A DNA stretch of 5,989 nucleotides from NCBI GenBank assembly GCA_003640335.1, contig RBKG01000016.1, forward strand, positions 1 to 5,989. The letters are read 5' to 3'. Each line of letters opens with the position of its first letter. The stretch's first letter is position 1. Positions 4,467 to 5,989 of this stretch are shown here, in pieces. The translations under genes and the position numbers were made by a program. Below the pieces are notes generated by a model that was not told the origin of the DNA, made no database searches, and saw nothing but the letters and a program-made list of their open reading frames with translations. Source of the stretch: Porphyromonas sp. Lineage in GTDB: Bacteria; Bacteroidota; Bacteroidia; Bacteroidales; Porphyromonadaceae.

Positions 4467-5989
4467 TTAGTTGTGAGGCACTATCTCTCTAGCATTGCCA
4501 GCAGAAACAGCCTTAATCGTGTACTTACTATTCCAATTCTTGTCAATAGTAAATACTGCTCTACCTAACTCGGGATAAGAAGCATCAGCAATGAAGAATA
4601 GATTATTCTGTTCATCATAAATCTCAAAGGCTACAGTATTCTTCCATCCGCTAATTCGGATTGTATTGCCACTGATACTTGCACTTTGCCCCTTTGTCAG
4701 AGTCTTCTCTGGATTCTTATAGAGGTGAGAGTTATTATCAGTAATATACTCTAAGGCAATATCCTTCATATCAGGAAGATGTAGATTCTTAATACGACCC
4801 TTAACCTCATCCGCACGTTGCTTTGTAACAGTCATTTGTTCCTTTCCGTAGTCATCGACGATGGTGTTTACTTCACGGAAGAAGCCCCATTGTTCGAAGA
4901 AATGAGTTAAATCTTTCTTTCCAACATGAGATGCCGCGTAAGGGAACTCTGTTTGTTGTGTACCGGGATTAGGCTGATCAGGCTCTACCTTGAGGAACTC
5001 GTATAGATCAGGATAGAAGCCTGAATGACCGTCAGCCGATAGGCGAGGGGTAAGACCTAGAGTTTTGCCGAAGTATAATTCAAGTTGCCAGAACGGAACA
5101 AGGTTACAGAATACATCACCAGCTTTGCAGAAAGGTGCTTTCTTAGCTATAACCTCGGTGAATGCCTTTGTATAGCGGTTGTTTCTGTAGTAATCAAGCT
5201 CTTCTACCTGCAAGCGAGAAGGCTGTTTGAAGACATAGGTAGTGATATATTCAGATGGAATATTAACAGTTACCTCTGTCATGCCTCGCCATTTAAGCCC
5301 TGGACTTACTTGGTTAACGTGACCAAGTTCGTGGGATGGTCCCCATGCCGCTCCTTGGCTGTGTGGGTTGCGCATCTTGTCTGGATTTAGAATATCTTTT
5401 TGAGTGCCATCTACATAGGCCGTATGGTACCATGTCGCATACATGAAAGCGTGATACATCACGTGTAGATACATTCTAGTTAATGGCTTTCTTTGAGGGT
5501 ACTTGTAGTAGCCGTGTAGAATCCATTCATTATGGACAATACTATCGTATGTCTTGGTTAGCTCAATGCCTTCTGGCGTATAGCTCCTAAATGCTTGTGT
5601 TTCAAAAGTTAGGTGTGCATACTTACCAAGGACATCGAAGTACTTATAGCTAGCTTTGCCAAGCAATTCTTTCCATCTGTCTTTAAGCTTTGAGTCTTGT
5701 GAATTGTAATAACCATTAACTTTACCTGTAGCGAAGTGAATGTCTATTGGCTGCATCTTGTCGGCTTGACCTTCACCTACAAGGTATATAACATATACAA
5801 GACCTGGCTTAGTCATGCGAATCTTATTAAATCCTTGATAAAGATTGTAATAAACAGGGTCGTTAAAGCCATCACCACCTGGTTTGTCTAGATTTTGTAC
5901 TCGGATGCTCAGGTTTCTGAAGCCATGAGTATCGCCTACAAATGCAATAAGGTCTTCGCCCTCCTTGACATAGATACCTGTGGGGTTAT
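4467..5989 (-). CDS. M60 family zinc metallopeptidase (probable O-glycopeptidase), copy 2, C-terminal part
   Basis: Partial gene: the frame stays open to the right edge, showing the last 506 residues, equivalent to residues 450-954 of copy 1. The ATG at 5814-5816 is internal, since the preceding codons continue the homology (GGDGFNDPVYY and further). The zinc motif HELGH is encoded at 5319-5333, with the Glu of GMTEVTV as third ligand candidate; the surrounding segment from SQGAAWGPS through VNIPS is identical to copy 1. By hand alignment there are about 58 substitutions and one inserted residue, roughly 88% identity. Differences cluster just after the active site (SRLQVEELDYYRNN against SRLQEEPLQYGNN), around APFCKAG, and at VNTIVDDYG. 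The signal peptide, BACON-like and F5/8C domains expected from copy 1 would lie outside the window, so that architecture is inferred. It lies upstream of copy 1 in the direction of transcription, with a terminator between them. Confidence 0.92.
   Translation of the reverse strand, partial: NPTGIYVKEGEDLIAFVGDTHGFRNLSIRVQNLDKPGGDGFNDPVYYNLYQGFNKIRMTKPGLVYVIYLVGEGQADKMQPIDIHFATGKVNGYYNSQDSKLKDRWKELLGKASYKYFDVLGKYAHLTFETQAFRSYTPEGIELTKTYDSIVHNEWILHGYYKYPQRKPLTRMYLHVMYHAFMYATWYHTAYVDGTQKDILNPDKMRNPHSQGAAWGPSHELGHVNQVSPGLKWRGMTEVTVNIPSEYITTYVFKQPSRLQVEELDYYRNNRYTKAFTEVIAKKAPFCKAGDVFCNLVPFWQLELYFGKTLGLTPRLSADGHSGFYPDLYEFLKVEPDQPNPGTQQTEFPYAASHVGKKDLTHFFEQWGFFREVNTIVDDYGKEQMTVTKQRADEVKGRIKNLHLPDMKDIALEYITDNNSHLYKNPEKTLTKGQSASISGNTIRISGWKNTVAFEIYDEQNNLFFIADASYPELGRAVFTIDKNWNSKYTIKAVSAGNAREIVPHN

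Larger units (their letters stand above)
4364..5989 (-). repeat. Tandem duplication, copy 2 (runs off the right edge)
   Basis: This is the partner of 1089-2711 in the same orientation. It covers terminator, 3' UTR and the visible part of the second M60 gene. Similarity stops abruptly left of about 4364, which places the duplication boundary just outside the terminator. The right boundary is beyond the window. Confidence 0.9.

Noticed and set aside
5085..5390. 101-codon + strand frame opposite the second peptidase.
   Set aside because: It is antisense to the conserved catalytic region, and the equivalent stretch of copy 1 has no comparable frame despite high identity.
5814..5816. ATG as the start of a shorter 449-residue second peptidase.
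   Set aside because: The frame continues upstream to the window edge with close homology to copy 1, so this Met is internal.
1089..5989. Transposon or insertion sequence as the cause of the duplication.
   Set aside because: No transposase, terminal inverted repeats or target-site duplication is visible at the left repeat boundary; unequal recombination is a simpler explanation.

Overview
The window looks like a Bacteroidales chromosome. The first 145 bases encode the DnaK C-terminus, with the usual acidic tail ending DADFEEVK. Promoter-like sites fit the Bacteroidota pattern TTG...TAnnTTTG, starts have no visible Shine-Dalgarno sequence, and the large proteins carry BACON-like modules, typical of Bacteroidota surface lipoproteins. 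Porphyromonas or a close relative is possible, but I cannot fix the genus by eye.

Layout: (1) 2-145, 3' end of dnaK (+), followed by an intrinsic terminator at 178-213. (2) 250-912 (+), a small four-helix membrane protein resembling the RipA-like octameric membrane family, with its own terminator at 957-996. (3) 1192-4056 (-), a complete 954-residue lipoprotein: signal peptide, two BACON-like domains, an F5/8 type C (CBM32-like) domain, an M60 (enhancin-like) zinc metallopeptidase domain with HELGH, and a C-terminal beta domain. Its terminator hairpin is at 1100-1132, convergent with gene 2. (4) 4057-4466, a 410-base intergenic region holding the promoter and a structured leader of the 1192-4056 gene, a possible small + strand ORF, and the terminator of the next gene. 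(5) 4467 to the window edge (-), the C-terminal 506 residues of a second M60 peptidase, about 88% identical in protein to the first.

The main story is a tandem duplication of a probable secreted, surface-anchored O-glycopeptidase (mucinase-type) gene. The duplicated unit is about 3.28 kb per copy and includes the 3' untranslated region and terminator, so each copy appears to be its own transcription unit rather than part of one operon. Divergence between copies is patchy: the active site is unchanged, while one nearby loop and some C-terminal patches differ strongly. The 1192-4056 gene has a leader of about 145 bases with a perfect 12-bp inverted repeat overlapped by a possible 17-codon upstream ORF, the least explained structure in the window. 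I see no CRISPR array, rRNA, intact tRNA or insertion sequence.
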